From Pandoraea terrigena (GTDB taxonomy: Bacteria > Pseudomonadota > Gammaproteobacteria > Burkholderiales > Burkholderiaceae): 64,000 nt of DNA. Under the pieces are notes generated by a model. It ran no database searches and was not told the DNA's origin. It was given only the letters and a program-made list of their open reading frames with translations. Made by a program: the position numbers and the translations under genes. Location: positions 248,001 to 312,000 of the forward strand of contig NZ_CABPRU010000001.1 of NCBI RefSeq assembly GCF_902459705.1, read 5' to 3'. Shown here piece after piece: positions 16,335 through 25,993 of the stretch; positions within the stretch are counted from its first letter, which is position 1, and each line of letters begins with the position of its first letter.

Positions 16335-19022
16335 CTAGAACGGCGCTTCGTCGTCCTCGACGGCTGCGTTGTCCGATGCGCCGGACGTCGCGTCCTTCTT
16401 GGCCGGCTTGGCTTTCGCCGGCGCTTTCCGGGCCGCCGTCTTTTTGGCCGGCGCCTTCGCCGCCGCGGTCTTCGTTGCCGTCTTGCGCGCCGGCGCGGCC
16501 TTGCCGTCAGCCTCGGCATCGCCTGCCTTCGCCGCTGTCTTCTTCGGTGCCTTGGCTTCAAATTCGAAGCCGATGGAACCGTCCTTCTGCTTGGCCAGAT
16601 ACGCCTTGAACGTGCGTCCCGTACGCGACGACTTGAAGTTCGTCAGCAGATCCGTCTTGCCTTCGGTCAGCAGCTTGTGGATCTGTTCACGCGTGATTTC
16701 CTGCTGGAGAATCACCTTGCCCGACGTGAAGTCGCACGTCTTCGGGCTGGCGACGGCGTTCTCGCAGACATAACGCATGCCGTGCTCGAACACGCTCCCG
16801 CCGCACTTCGGACACTTGCCGACCGGCTCCTGTCCCGTGAAGTCCGGGGCCTCGCCGTCTTCGTCGCCGCTGTCCTGGCCGAAGTCGAACTCGAGTTTGT
16901 AACCCATCTCGTCGTCGGGCGAGAGCTTGAGAATGGCCGAGAAGGGGCGGCCCATCTTGCTGCGGAAACCCGACAACGGCCCGATCGTCTTGTTCTTGAG
17001 CAGGTCTTCGACTTCCGGGATTTCGAACTGTCGCCCGCCGGGGATTTTCGAGATCGAGAAGCTGCAGTTCGTGCACGCGAAGCGCCGGTAGTTCTCCTTG
17101 ACCACGCCGCCGCAATGCGGGCAGGGGGTGCTGAGCGTGGCGTAGTCGCCGGGGATCGTGTCCGAGTCGTATTCCTTCGCGCGCTTGACGATGGTCTGCG
17201 TCATTTGCGCGATCTCGTGCATGAATTCGTCACGCTTGAGGCCGCCGCGCTCGATCTGCGAGAGCTTGGCTTCCCACTCGCCCGTCAGCTCGGGCAGCGT
17301 GAGTTCGTCCACGCCGAGCCCGCGCAGTAGCGTCATCAACTGGAAGGCCTTGGCCGTCGGATGCAACTCGCGGCCTTCACGCACGAGATACTTTTCCGTC
17401 AGCAATCCTTCGATGATGGCCGCGCGCGTGGCCGGGGTCCCCAGACCCTTGCCCGCCATCGCCTCGCGCCACTCACCCTCTTCGACGAGCTTGCCCGCGC
17501 CTTCCATCGCCGAGAGCAGCGTCGCTTCGCTGTAGCGCGCCGGCGGCTTGGTTTGCAGGCCGACCGCTTCCACCTTGTCGACACCGACCTTCTCGTTCTT
17601 CGCGACCGGCACGAGGTTCGACTGCTCTTCCTTGCCGTCTTTCCCGTCGCCCTGTGCTTCCTTGCCGTAAATGGCCAGCCAACCGGCGTTGACGAGCACC
17701 TTGCCCTCAGTCTTGAAGTGATGACCCACGACTTCCGTGATCCGGGTCGTCACCTGGTACTCGGCCGCCGGGAAGAACACCGCCAGGAAGCGCTTGACGA
17801 CGAGGTCGTACAGCTTCTGCTCCGGCTCAGAGAGGTTCTTCGGCGCCTGCAGCGTCGGGATGATGGCGAAGTGGTCGCTGATCTTGCTGTTGTCGAAGAT
17901 CCGCTTGTTCGGCTTGACCCAGTCCTTGTTCAGGATCTGGTTGGCGAACTGGTGGTAATTGTTGCTCTCCTTGAGCACGGCCATCGTCTCCTTGACGGTG
18001 GCCAGATAGTCTTCCGGCAGGGCGCGCGCGTCGGTACGCGGGTATGTCAGCACCTTGTGCTTTTCGTACAGCGCCTGCGCCAGGCCCAGCGTGTTCTTCG
18101 CGGAGAAGCCGAAGCGGCCGTTGGCCTCACGCTGCAGGCTCGTCAGGTCGAACAGCAGCGGTGAGAGTTGCGTCGACGGCTTCGACTCTTCCGTGACCGT
18201 GCCCTGCTTGCCGCGCACCGCCGCCACGACCGATTCGGCCGCCGCAACGCTCCACAGGCGCGAATCGCGCTGCTCCGGATCGAATTCGTTGCGCTTGAAG
18301 TTCGGATCGAACCAGCGGCCCGCGTAAAAGCCCGCGGAGGCAACAAAATCGGCGTGCACTTCCCAGTAGTCGCGCGATACGAACTTGCGAATCTTCTCTT
18401 CGCGCTCGACCACGATCGACAGCGTCGGCGTCTGCACGCGACCGACCGTCGTCAGGAAGAAGCCGCCGCCCTTGCTGTTGAACGCCGTCATGGCACGCGT
18501 GCCGTTGATGCCCACGAGCCAGTCGGCTTCGGCGCGGCTGCGCGCGGCGTCGGCCAGCGGCAGCATGTCGTCGTCGCTGCGCAGACGACCGAAGCCGTCG
18601 CGAATCGACTGCGGCGTCATCGATTGCAGCCACAGACGCCTGACCGGCTGCTTCGCCTTCGCGTGCTGGGCGATCAGGCGGAAAATCAGCTCCCCTTCGC
18701 GTCCCGCGTCGCAGGCGTTGATCAGGACGTCCACATCCTTGCGCTTGATGAGCCGGGTGAGCACCTTCAGACGCGACTCGCTCTTGGCGATCGGCTTGAG
18801 GTCGAAATGCGGAGGAATTACGGGAAGGTTGGCGAAACTCCACTTGCCGCGTTTGACTTCATAGTCTTCCGGCGCGCCGATTTCGACGAGGTGGCCAACC
18901 GCCGACGAGACGACGTAGTCGTCGCTCTCGAAGTACTCGTCATGCTTGGTAAAGCCGCCCAGCGCCCGCGCGATGTCATTCGCGACAGACGGTTTCTCGG
19001 CAATGATCAGAGCTTTTGACAT
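16335..19022 (-). CDS. topB: DNA topoisomerase III
   Basis: 895 residues; type IA topoisomerase that relaxes negative supercoils and decatenates. The TOPRIM domain starts at once (ALIIAEKPSVANDIARALGG) with the acidic 'NACDAGREGELIFR'; the active-site tyrosine is in 'LTYPRTDARALP'. The C-terminal part has two zinc-ribbon-like units ('CPHCGGVV..CTNC' and 'CPKCGGSV..C..C') and then a tail of about 65 residues made of Ala/Lys/Pro repeats resembling histone H1, longer than E. coli TopB (653 residues). The ATG at 19022 precedes the conserved TOPRIM start. It is last in a probable dprA-thioredoxin-topB transcript. Confidence 0.96.
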   Translation of the reverse strand: MSKALIIAEKPSVANDIARALGGFTKHDEYFESDDYVVSSAVGHLVEIGAPEDYEVKRGKWSFANLPVIPPHFDLKPIAKSESRLKVLTRLIKRKDVDVLINACDAGREGELIFRLIAQHAKAKQPVRRLWLQSMTPQSIRDGFGRLRSDDDMLPLADAARSRAEADWLVGINGTRAMTAFNSKGGGFFLTTVGRVQTPTLSIVVEREEKIRKFVSRDYWEVHADFVASAGFYAGRWFDPNFKRNEFDPEQRDSRLWSVAAAESVVAAVRGKQGTVTEESKPSTQLSPLLFDLTSLQREANGRFGFSAKNTLGLAQALYEKHKVLTYPRTDARALPEDYLATVKETMAVLKESNNYHQFANQILNKDWVKPNKRIFDNSKISDHFAIIPTLQAPKNLSEPEQKLYDLVVKRFLAVFFPAAEYQVTTRITEVVGHHFKTEGKVLVNAGWLAIYGKEAQGDGKDGKEEQSNLVPVAKNEKVGVDKVEAVGLQTKPPARYSEATLLSAMEGAGKLVEEGEWREAMAGKGLGTPATRAAIIEGLLTEKYLVREGRELHPTAKAFQLMTLLRGLGVDELTLPELTGEWEAKLSQIERGGLKRDEFMHEIAQMTQTIVKRAKEYDSDTIPGDYATLSTPCPHCGGVVKENYRRFACTNCSFSISKIPGGRQFEIPEVEDLLKNKTIGPLSGFRSKMGRPFSAILKLSPDDEMGYKLEFDFGQDSGDEDGEAPDFTGQEPVGKCPKCGGSVFEHGMRYVCENAVASPKTCDFTSGKVILQQEITREQIHKLLTEGKTDLLTNFKSSRTGRTFKAYLAKQKDGSIGFEFEAKAPKKTAAKAGDAEADGKAAPARKTATKTAAAKAPAKKTAARKAPAKAKPAKKDATSGASDNAAVEDDEAPF

Positions 19023-19249
19023 GACGTTAGGTAATGGTGAGGAGGTGTCGCCACGCGACATTCGTTGGCTTTATAACATATAGCCAATCCGGCGTTGCCG
19101 TCGGATCGGGCACAAGGCGTGCCTGAAAGCGGCACATCATAAGCGCGTCGCAAGCCGGCGGCAAGCGCGGGCGGTGCCGCCGCCGCGCCACCACCGTGGC
19201 CGGGGCGCGGGCTTTGCCCAGTGCGCTTGCCGCCCGGTTCCGGCGGGCG

Positions 19250-19639
19250 TTATCCGGCAAGCAAATGCTCGCGCAGCGCGGGGGCGGCGACCGTGGCGTC
19301 GCCCAGTACGCGCGTGTCGAGCATACGCTCGAGAATGCCGATGGCGGGCAGCACGGGGCCGAAAAAGCGGGCCTGTCCGGTAGCCTGCCGGGCATCCTGA
19401 ACCAGCAGGGTCGGGAAATTCTCGATGTCGTGATCGTCGAGCCAGTCGGCATGCGTCTCGATATCCACCCAGACGAAGCAAAGCGCCGGATGGCGCGCTG
19501 CCAGCTGTTCGAACGCCAGCGCATATTCCCGGCAGGTGCCGCACCACGCCGCGCACAAACAAGCCACGAGACGCGTGTTGTCATCGGCCAGCGTGGCGGC
19601 GAGCACGGAACGGTCGGCGACAGGATCGAAAACGGGCAT
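19250..19639 (-). CDS. Thioredoxin-fold protein
   Basis: 129 residues with a redox-active CxxC in 'LCAAWCGTCREY', the cis-proline segment 'NFPTLLV' and the acidic strand 'FVWVDIETHADW', all in thioredoxin order. There is no signal peptide, so it should act in the cytoplasm. CGTC rather than CGPC sets it apart from canonical TrxA; disulfide reduction is assumed, the partner is unknown. It lies between dprA and topB on the same strand. I chose the ATG at 19639; the frame extends upstream into non-homologous sequence. Confidence 0.85.
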   Translation of the reverse strand: MPVFDPVADRSVLAATLADDNTRLVACLCAAWCGTCREYALAFEQLAARHPALCFVWVDIETHADWLDDHDIENFPTLLVQDARQATGQARFFGPVLPAIGILERMLDTRVLGDATVAAPALREHLLAG

Positions 19640-19730
19640 GGTGTCGGTGAGGTCGGTATCCGGGAATTGGGAGGGGGCGCAGCGGTGCGCGGCGCATTTC
19701 GGGCATTGGCCTCGGCGGCCGGGGCATTCG

Positions 19731-21185
19731 CTAGCGTACGCCCGGGGCGGTGCGTCGCGCAAACCGCCCACCGGGCAGCCGCGCGATATGGCCGTCGAGC
19801 TCGAGCACGCTCAGATGCGCGAGCACTGCGGTGATCGCCAAGCCGGTACGCCCGCAGAGGGCGTCCGCGCTGACCGGATCATACCCCAGCGCTTCAAGGA
19901 CTGCTGCCATACCGGGTGACGGGGCAGTGCGCGTCGCCACGACGGCTGGGGCGGGTGGCGGGCCGTTGGCGCGCCCGTCGCCGTGAATGCTGAACAGATC
20001 GGGTGGTGTGCTGGCAGACGGCTGGCGGGGCGACGCATGGGCGCGTTTGCTGCGGCCGCTTGCGCGCGCGTCTCCTGGGTTGCCACCGTCCGCCGAATCT
20101 CTCGACGGATGCTCCGTGGCCGTCTGGGCGGGCGGTGCGATGCCCAGGGCTTCGAAGACGTCCTCGGGCGATGTCGCGAGCGTGGCGCCGTCGCGGATCA
20201 AGGTATGGCAGCCGCGGCTCTGCGGGGCGTGGATCGAGCCGGGCACGGCGAGCACGTCCCGGCCCAATTCGCCTGCCAGACGTGCCGTAATCAGCGAGCC
20301 CGAGTGTGTTGTAGCTTCGACGACCACGGTGCATTGCGCGAGCGCGGCGATCAGCCGGTTGCGCCGTGGGAAATGATCGGCGCGGGGCGGTGTGCCGACA
20401 GGAAACGCGGACAGCAACAGGCCGCGTTCGGCGATGCGCTCGGCCAGGGCGCGATGGCGGGCGGGATAGACGAGATCGGCACCGGTGCCTACCACCGCAC
20501 AGGTGCCGCCTGCCGTCTCGAGCGCGCCTTCGTGGGCGGCGGCGTCAATGCCCGCCGCGAGCCCCGACACGACGCTCACGCCCGCGTTGCCCAGCGTGCG
20601 GGCGAAGTGCCGCGCGTTGTCGCGTCCCTGCGGCGTGGCGCGGCGGCTGCCGACGAGGGCCGCCGCGACCCCGGCGCGGTTGGGCAGGCCGGCGTCGCCG
20701 CGGCAATACAGGATCGGCGGGGCGTCGCCAAGCGCCAGCAGCGCACGCGGGTAGACCGGCTCGGACAACGTCACGACGGTACACCCGGGATGGCTGGCCC
20801 AGCCGACCGTGCGGGCGATCTGCGCATTCAGCTCGGCGGACATCGGGGCGAGCAGCCTGGCCACAAGGGCGTCCGGCAACACCTCGGCGAGCCGGGCACG
20901 CGGCGCACGAAAAATCGCCTCGGGCACGCCGAATACCGTCAATAGTCGCCGCACCGCGGCAGGCGGCACCCCGGGCGTGTGACATAGCCGCAGCCAGTCC
21001 TTGATTTCCGCACGGTCAGCACCGATCTGATGGGGATCGTGCTCGGTGGCGGTGTGACGGGCGGTTTGGCCGGCCACGGCGTCAGAACGGGCCTCGGGAC
21101 GGGGCCCAGGGCGAGGCGCCGGGGTGGGGGGCGCATCGCTGGCTGTCAGCGTCGAGAAGGGCGCTATGCTAAAATTTTTCATCAT
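19731..21185 (-). CDS. dprA: DNA-processing protein DprA (Smf)
   Basis: 484 residues. Protects incoming single-stranded DNA and loads RecA during natural transformation. The extended Rossmann-fold DprA domain is clear: '[46 protein letters not shown]', '[17 protein letters not shown]', '[27 protein letters not shown]' and 'VFEALG'. An N-terminal SAM-like region and a C-terminal winged-helix domain ('[47 protein letters not shown]') flank it. A low-complexity Pro/Arg/Ser linker of about 70 residues joins the last two domains and makes the protein longer than usual (~360-400). Two adjacent ATGs (21185 and 21182) are possible starts. Confidence 0.95.
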   Translation of the reverse strand: MMKNFSIAPFSTLTASDAPPTPAPRPGPRPEARSDAVAGQTARHTATEHDPHQIGADRAEIKDWLRLCHTPGVPPAAVRRLLTVFGVPEAIFRAPRARLAEVLPDALVARLLAPMSAELNAQIARTVGWASHPGCTVVTLSEPVYPRALLALGDAPPILYCRGDAGLPNRAGVAAALVGSRRATPQGRDNARHFARTLGNAGVSVVSGLAAGIDAAAHEGALETAGGTCAVVGTGADLVYPARHRALAERIAERGLLLSAFPVGTPPRADHFPRRNRLIAALAQCTVVVEATTHSGSLITARLAGELGRDVLAVPGSIHAPQSRGCHTLIRDGATLATSPEDVFEALGIAPPAQTATEHPSRDSADGGNPGDARASGRSKRAHASPRQPSASTPPDLFSIHGDGRANGPPPAPAVVATRTAPSPGMAAVLEALGYDPVSADALCGRTGLAITAVLAHLSVLELDGHIARLPGGRFARRTAPGVR

Positions 21186-21314
21186 CCGGTAAGCATTGAC
21201 CGGGGGGCCAAGGCGGATATCCGTTGCGGCGCGAGCCTCGCGACGCAGCTGCCATCACAAGATTGTGCGTTCGCGGCCGCTCGTTGGGCAATGCGGCGAT
21301 TTCCCGTTTTCATC

Positions 21315-21818
21315 ATGGCATTACTGACAATTCTTCAATATCCCGATCCGCGTTTGCACAAGGTGGCCAAGCCGGTTGCCAAGGTCGACGACCGGATTCG
21401 CCAGCTCGTCAAGGACATGGCCGAGACCATGTACGACGCCCCCGGCATTGGCCTTGCGGCCACGCAGATCGACGTGCACGAGCAAGTCATCGTGATGGAT
21501 CTCTCGGAGACGCGCGATGAATTGCGCGTGTTCATCAATCCCGAGATCGTCTGGCGCAGCGACGAGCAGAAGGTCTATGAAGAGGGCTGCCTCTCGGTGC
21601 CCGGCATCTACGACGAAGTCGAGCGCGCCGACCGTGTGCGCGTGCGCGCGCTGAACGAGCACGGCGAGGCGCTCGAGCTGGACGCCGACGGCCTGCTCGC
21701 CGTGTGCATCCAGCACGAGATGGATCACCTCAAGGGCCGCGTGTTCGTCGAGTACCTCTCGCCGCTCAAGCGCAATCGCATCAAGCAAAAGATGAAAAAG
21801 CAGGTCGAACGCGCCTGA
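21315..21818 (+). CDS. def: Peptide deformylase
   Basis: 167 residues, standard length. Removes the N-formyl group from nascent proteins using Fe2+. All three motifs are intact: GIGLAATQ (residues 44-51), EEGCLS with metal ligand C92, and HEMDH with ligands H134 and H138. The start ATG gives [14 protein letters not shown], the family N-terminus; the longer frame upstream overlaps the divergent dprA promoter. The usual partner fmt lies downstream but separated by a glycosyltransferase gene. Confidence 0.97.
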   Translation: MALLTILQYPDPRLHKVAKPVAKVDDRIRQLVKDMAETMYDAPGIGLAATQIDVHEQVIVMDLSETRDELRVFINPEIVWRSDEQKVYEEGCLSVPGIYDEVERADRVRVRALNEHGEALELDADGLLAVCIQHEMDHLKGRVFVEYLSPLKRNRIKQKMKKQVERA

Positions 21819-21966
21819 CGCGGGCCGGCGGCGCCCGACGTGGGCGCGCCCGGCGAAAAGTCCTCTATACTTGCAGCGCTCGCGGGCGCACGCGCCCGCC
21901 TTTCGCCGCTGCGACGGGGCGTCATCGAACGCTCGCCGTCGGGCCAACTCCCGACTGTTTGCCGAG

Positions 21967-23724
21967 ATGTCCATCGCCATCGTTTCGCCGTCTTCCCGCA
22001 CCCGCAAGATCTATTGGCTGAGCGCCGCACTCCTGTTCGCTTTCCTGCTGGCGGGCCTGTTCGACCGCGACCCCTGGAAAGCCGACGAGCCGTATTCCGT
22101 CGGCATGGTGCTCAACTTCTTTCGCGGCCACGATCTGGTTGTGCCGCACGTGGCCGCCGATCCTTTCGTGGAGAAGCCGCCCGTCATGTACTGGACGGGG
22201 GCGTTCTTCGCGCGGCTGGCCTCCGGCGTGCTGCCGGTCTTCGATGCGGCGCAGCTCGCGGTGCTCGCCTGGCTCGTGATCGCGGTGATCTGTGTCGGCC
22301 GGCTGGCGCAGCGCCTCTACGGCCCGGCGCAGACGCACGACACCAACACCGACACCGACACGTTCAACTGGCTCGCGCCCATGCTCATGGTGGGCAGCTT
22401 CGGCGCTATCGAGAACATTCACAAACTGACGGCGGATGTGCCGCAGCTTGCAGGCGCCGCGCTCGCGCTGGCGGCGCTGGGCCGCTTGGCCAAGGCCGAG
22501 AACGCATCGCGCTTGTGGGGGCTGCTGTTCGGCACGGGCGCCGGTATCGCGTTTCTGAGCAAGGGCCTGCTCGTGCCCGGCGTGCTGGGCCTCACCGCGC
22601 TGGCCGTGCTCGCCGTGCCGGCCTATCGGACGCGCCGTTACGCGGGCGCGCTCGGCTGGGCAGTCCTGGCGTCGCTGCCGTGGCTGATCATCTGGCCGGC
22701 GTTGTTCTGGCATGCCTCCGAGCCGCTGTTCATCGAATGGTTCTGGGATAACAACTTTGGCCGGTTCTTCGGCTTCGTCCATCTCGGCGGGGAGCGCACA
22801 ACGTATGGGAGCGACGCCGCGAGCCTGATCGGGCTGACCTTCCCGGCGGGCTGGCTCGCGCTCGGCGCCCTGATCGCGCAACTGCGGCAGGGCGGCGGGT
22901 TGCGGCGTTTCCTGAGCGAGTGCCCGGAGCAGGCGATGCTCTGGCTGTACGCCGGCCTGTTTGTGGCGACGCTCGTCGCCTCATCGGCGATTCGCGATAT
23001 ATATATGTTGCCGCTCTTTCCGGCCATTGCGGTACTGGGCGCGGGCGTTCGTCTGCCGACCTGGCTCGAGAAGGCCTGGTCTCGTGTGGCGCTCGTCCTC
23101 ATGAGCGTGTTGGGGCTGTTCCTTTGGGTGCGCTGGGGGCTGCAACTGAGCGGGGGTGGACACATCGCCGCCGGGCCGATCGGCAAGTGGCTGCCCCTCG
23201 ATTACGTGCTGCCGTTCTCGCCGGGACTGGTGCTGGCGGCGGTCGTCGTCGCCGCGTTGTGGGTGACGGCCATCGTGCATCGCCGTCAGCTCGGTGCCCT
23301 GGTCTTCGGTTTCGCCGGGCTGATGTTCGTCTGGGGAACGCTCTCGACGCTGCTGTTGCCATGGATCAACGAAGCCCGTAGCTACCGCACGCCGTTCGAC
23401 GAACTGCGCGCGTCGCTGTCCCATGCGGCGCCGCACGGCACGTCACTGGCGACCCGATGCGTCGGGTCGTACAACGTCGGTGAATCGGAGCGTGCCATGC
23501 TCGACTATTTCATCGATGTGCGTCCGGTACAGCTTCAGGATCTGACGCAGGCGTCGCGCTGCAGCGTGCTGCTGCTGCTCGACAAGGCCAATGCGCGCAT
23601 CCCGGCGCCGGAAGGCTGGCGCGAGATCTGGCAGGGCGGCCGCGCCGGCGATACCAATGAGCGCTTCCGCGCCTTCGTGACGCCTTCGGCCACGGTGTCC
23701 GCATCCGCTGGCACCGTCAAATAA
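21967..23724 (+). CDS. ArnT-like GT39/GT83 family glycosyltransferase
   Basis: 585 residues with about 12 hydrophobic segments. The N-terminal periplasmic loop carries the family signature: 'FDRDPWKADEPYSVGMVLNF' (the Asp-Glu pair of PMT/ArnT enzymes) followed by 'PFVEKPPVMYWTGA'. Such enzymes transfer a sugar from a polyprenyl-phosphate donor in the periplasm; ArnT transfers L-Ara4N to lipid A, others glycosylate proteins or other glycans. The donor cannot be told from the sequence. The C-terminal ~120 residues are soluble and periplasmic. The start at 21967 is the first ATG before the first membrane helix. It sits between def and fmt. Confidence 0.85.
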   Translation: MSIAIVSPSSRTRKIYWLSAALLFAFLLAGLFDRDPWKADEPYSVGMVLNFFRGHDLVVPHVAADPFVEKPPVMYWTGAFFARLASGVLPVFDAAQLAVLAWLVIAVICVGRLAQRLYGPAQTHDTNTDTDTFNWLAPMLMVGSFGAIENIHKLTADVPQLAGAALALAALGRLAKAENASRLWGLLFGTGAGIAFLSKGLLVPGVLGLTALAVLAVPAYRTRRYAGALGWAVLASLPWLIIWPALFWHASEPLFIEWFWDNNFGRFFGFVHLGGERTTYGSDAASLIGLTFPAGWLALGALIAQLRQGGGLRRFLSECPEQAMLWLYAGLFVATLVASSAIRDIYMLPLFPAIAVLGAGVRLPTWLEKAWSRVALVLMSVLGLFLWVRWGLQLSGGGHIAAGPIGKWLPLDYVLPFSPGLVLAAVVVAALWVTAIVHRRQLGALVFGFAGLMFVWGTLSTLLLPWINEARSYRTPFDELRASLSHAAPHGTSLATRCVGSYNVGESERAMLDYFIDVRPVQLQDLTQASRCSVLLLLDKANARIPAPEGWREIWQGGRAGDTNERFRAFVTPSATVSASAGTVK

Positions 23725-23754
23725 GTTATCGCGTTCAGCGCAAGGAAGTTCGTC

Positions 23755-24738
23755 ATGACGCTTCGCATCGTCTTCGCCGGTACGCCGGAATTCGCACAAA
23801 CGGCGCTTGCCGCCATCGATGCTGCCGGTTTTTCTGTGGAGTTGGTGCTCACTCAACCAGATCGCCCCGCGGGTCGAGGCATGAAGCTGCATGCCAGTCC
23901 GGTCAAGCGGTACGCCCAGGCGCGCGGCATGCCGGTGGCGCAGCCGTCGTCGCTGCGCCGCCACGGCAAATTTCCGGAGGAAGCCGCGGCCGCCATCGAA
24001 CAACTGCGCGCGCTGGCGCCCGATGTCATGGTCGTGGCCGCGTATGGCCTGATCCTGCCGCAGGAGGTGCTCGATCTGCCCCGTTACGGTTGCCTGAACA
24101 TTCACGGCTCACTGCTGCCGCGCTGGCGTGGTGCGGCACCGATCCACCGTGCCATCGAGGCAGGCGATGCCGAAACCGGCATCACCATCATGCAGATGGA
24201 CGCCGGCCTCGATACGGGCGCGATGGTTCTGCGCGAAGCCGAACCCATCGGTCCGGACGACACCACGGCGGTGCTGCACGACCGCATGGCGGCGCTGGGC
24301 GGCAAGTTGATCGTCGATGCCTTGCGTCAGCTCGCGCGCGACGGTTATTTGCCGAGCGTCGCCCAGCCCGAGGTCGGCGTGACCTATGCGGAGAAGATCG
24401 CCAAGCAGGAGGCGGTGCTCGACTGGCGCAAACCCGCCGAGGGGCTGTCGCGGCAGGTCCGGGCGTTCGATCCGTTCCCGGGCGCGCTTGGCACGGTACA
24501 TGACACGCCCGTCAAGGTGTGGCGCGCGAGCGCCGTGGCGGGCAAACCGGGGGTTGCCCCCGGCACTATTCTTGACGTGAGCGCTGACGCCATCGTCGTC
24601 GCCTGCGGGACCGGCGCGCTTCGTGTGACCGAGTGCCAGAAGCCGGGCGGCAAGCGTTTGCCGGTTCGCGAATTCCTCGCGGGATTCGCGCTGGCAGCCG
24701 GGGACGTGTTCGCGGCAGGGCATCCGCCGGCGCAGTAA
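23755..24738 (+). CDS. fmt: Methionyl-tRNA formyltransferase
   Basis: 327 residues; formylates initiator Met-tRNA using 10-formyl-tetrahydrofolate. Clear motifs: N-terminal '[15 protein letters not shown]', '[20 protein letters not shown]', the catalytic '[36 protein letters not shown]' and the C-terminal tRNA-binding OB-like domain. AAGGAAG precedes the ATG. It follows the ArnT-like gene by 30 bases and probably belongs to one transcript with def. Confidence 0.97.
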   Translation: MTLRIVFAGTPEFAQTALAAIDAAGFSVELVLTQPDRPAGRGMKLHASPVKRYAQARGMPVAQPSSLRRHGKFPEEAAAAIEQLRALAPDVMVVAAYGLILPQEVLDLPRYGCLNIHGSLLPRWRGAAPIHRAIEAGDAETGITIMQMDAGLDTGAMVLREAEPIGPDDTTAVLHDRMAALGGKLIVDALRQLARDGYLPSVAQPEVGVTYAEKIAKQEAVLDWRKPAEGLSRQVRAFDPFPGALGTVHDTPVKVWRASAVAGKPGVAPGTILDVSADAIVVACGTGALRVTECQKPGGKRLPVREFLAGFALAAGDVFAAGHPPAQ

Positions 24739-24856
24739 TTTCGACCGAATCGACCGTTCCGATCGTCGAAACCTTGTCGAAAGGTCTCGAAACGTCTTTG
24801 AATCGGCGGGAAATCGCCGCGAACGTCTGAAAAATCTCGAAATGAGGGCCGCTGGC

Positions 24857-24884
24857 GTTGAATTTTTGACGTCCGGCCCCATCT
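24857..24884 (+). promoter_or_regulatory. Candidate sigma-32 (RpoH) heat-shock promoter of htpX
   Basis: GTTGAAT (24857-24863), 13-base spacer, CCCCATCT (24877-24884). The consensus is CTTGAAA-N11-16-CCCCATnT: the -10 element matches completely and five of seven -35 bases match. Predicted transcription start is about 55-60 bases before the htpX ATG. HtpX is a known heat-shock membrane protease, so the placement makes sense. Confidence 0.75.
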
Positions 24885-24948
24885 AACGCCCGGGAACACG
24901 CAAAGTGCGTGGTTTCCTTGGATCATCAAGATTGCAGAGGAGAACACC

Positions 24949-25809
24949 ATGTTCAATTGGATGAAGACCACCCTGCTGATGGCGGCCATCACCGCGTTGT
25001 TCATGGTGGTGGGCGGCATGATCGGCGGCAAGCAGGGCATGATGCTCGCGCTGGCGTTCGCGCTCGCGATGAATTTCTTTTCGTACTGGTTCTCGGACAA
25101 GATGGTGCTGCGCATGTACAACGCGCAGCAAGTCGACGAGACGAGCGCGCCGCAGTTCTACAACATGGTGCGCGAGCTGTCGCAGCGTGCCGGCCTGCCG
25201 ATGCCGAAGGTCTACCTGATCAACGAGGACGCGCCCAACGCGTTCGCGACCGGCCGCAATCCGGAGCACGCGGCCGTGGCGGCCACGACCGGCATCCTGC
25301 GCGTGCTCTCCGATCGCGAGCTGCGTGGCGTGATGGCGCATGAGCTGGCGCACGTGAAGCATCGCGACATTCTCCTTTCGACGATTTCCGCCACGATGGC
25401 CGGTGCCATTTCAGCACTCGCCAACTTCGCCATGTTCTTCGGCGGACGCGACGAGAACGGCCGTCCGACCAATCCGATCGCGAGCATTGCCGTGGCGATT
25501 CTCGCGCCGTTGGCTGCATCGCTGATCCAGATGGCGATTTCGCGTGCCCGCGAATTCGAGGCGGACCGCGGCGGCGCGGAGATCTCCGGCGATCCGCAGT
25601 CGCTGGCGATGGCGCTCGACAAGATTCACCGTTATGCGCAGGGTATTCCGTTCGCGGCGGCCGAGCAGCATCCGGCCACGGCGCAGATGATGATCATGAA
25701 TCCGCTGTCCGGCGGCACGATCGCCAATCTGTTCTCGACCCACCCGGCGACCGAAGAGCGCGTGGCGCGACTGATGGAGATGGCGCGCACCGGCCAGTAT
25801 CCGGCCTGA
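24949..25809 (+). CDS. htpX: Membrane zinc metalloprotease HtpX
   Basis: 286 residues, typical length. M48 peptidase of the inner membrane that degrades misfolded membrane proteins alongside FtsH. Two N-terminal helices (residues ~8-26 and 30-48) precede the catalytic domain; the zinc motif HELAH is at 131-135, the downstream helix pair lies at ~148-200, and the third ligand glutamate is in '[13 protein letters not shown]'. GAGGAGA lies before the ATG. A near-consensus heat-shock promoter lies upstream. Confidence 0.97.
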   Translation: MFNWMKTTLLMAAITALFMVVGGMIGGKQGMMLALAFALAMNFFSYWFSDKMVLRMYNAQQVDETSAPQFYNMVRELSQRAGLPMPKVYLINEDAPNAFATGRNPEHAAVAATTGILRVLSDRELRGVMAHELAHVKHRDILLSTISATMAGAISALANFAMFFGGRDENGRPTNPIASIAVAILAPLAASLIQMAISRAREFEADRGGAEISGDPQSLAMALDKIHRYAQGIPFAAAEQHPATAQMMIMNPLSGGTIANLFSTHPATEERVARLMEMARTGQYPA

Positions 25810-25993
25810 TCGTGCGCGCCGCGCGCACGAACACGCGCGAAAGTGAGGACTGACCTCGCCGGCCAGGGCCTGGCCCGGCCACGCGGGTGTCGCCGCCAAG
25901 TGCGGTTGACCAGTCTGCTATCCTGTCGCCCGACAGCCGTCCGATAGCCCACATGCCCGCCGTCGCGCGGGCATGTTTGTTTGTAGAAAGCCC

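Noticed and set aside
22991-23008. ATATATATAT stretch inside the ArnT-like gene as a promoter or recombination site.
   Set aside because: It encodes ordinary residues (Arg-Asp-Ile-Tyr-Met) in a good reading frame.
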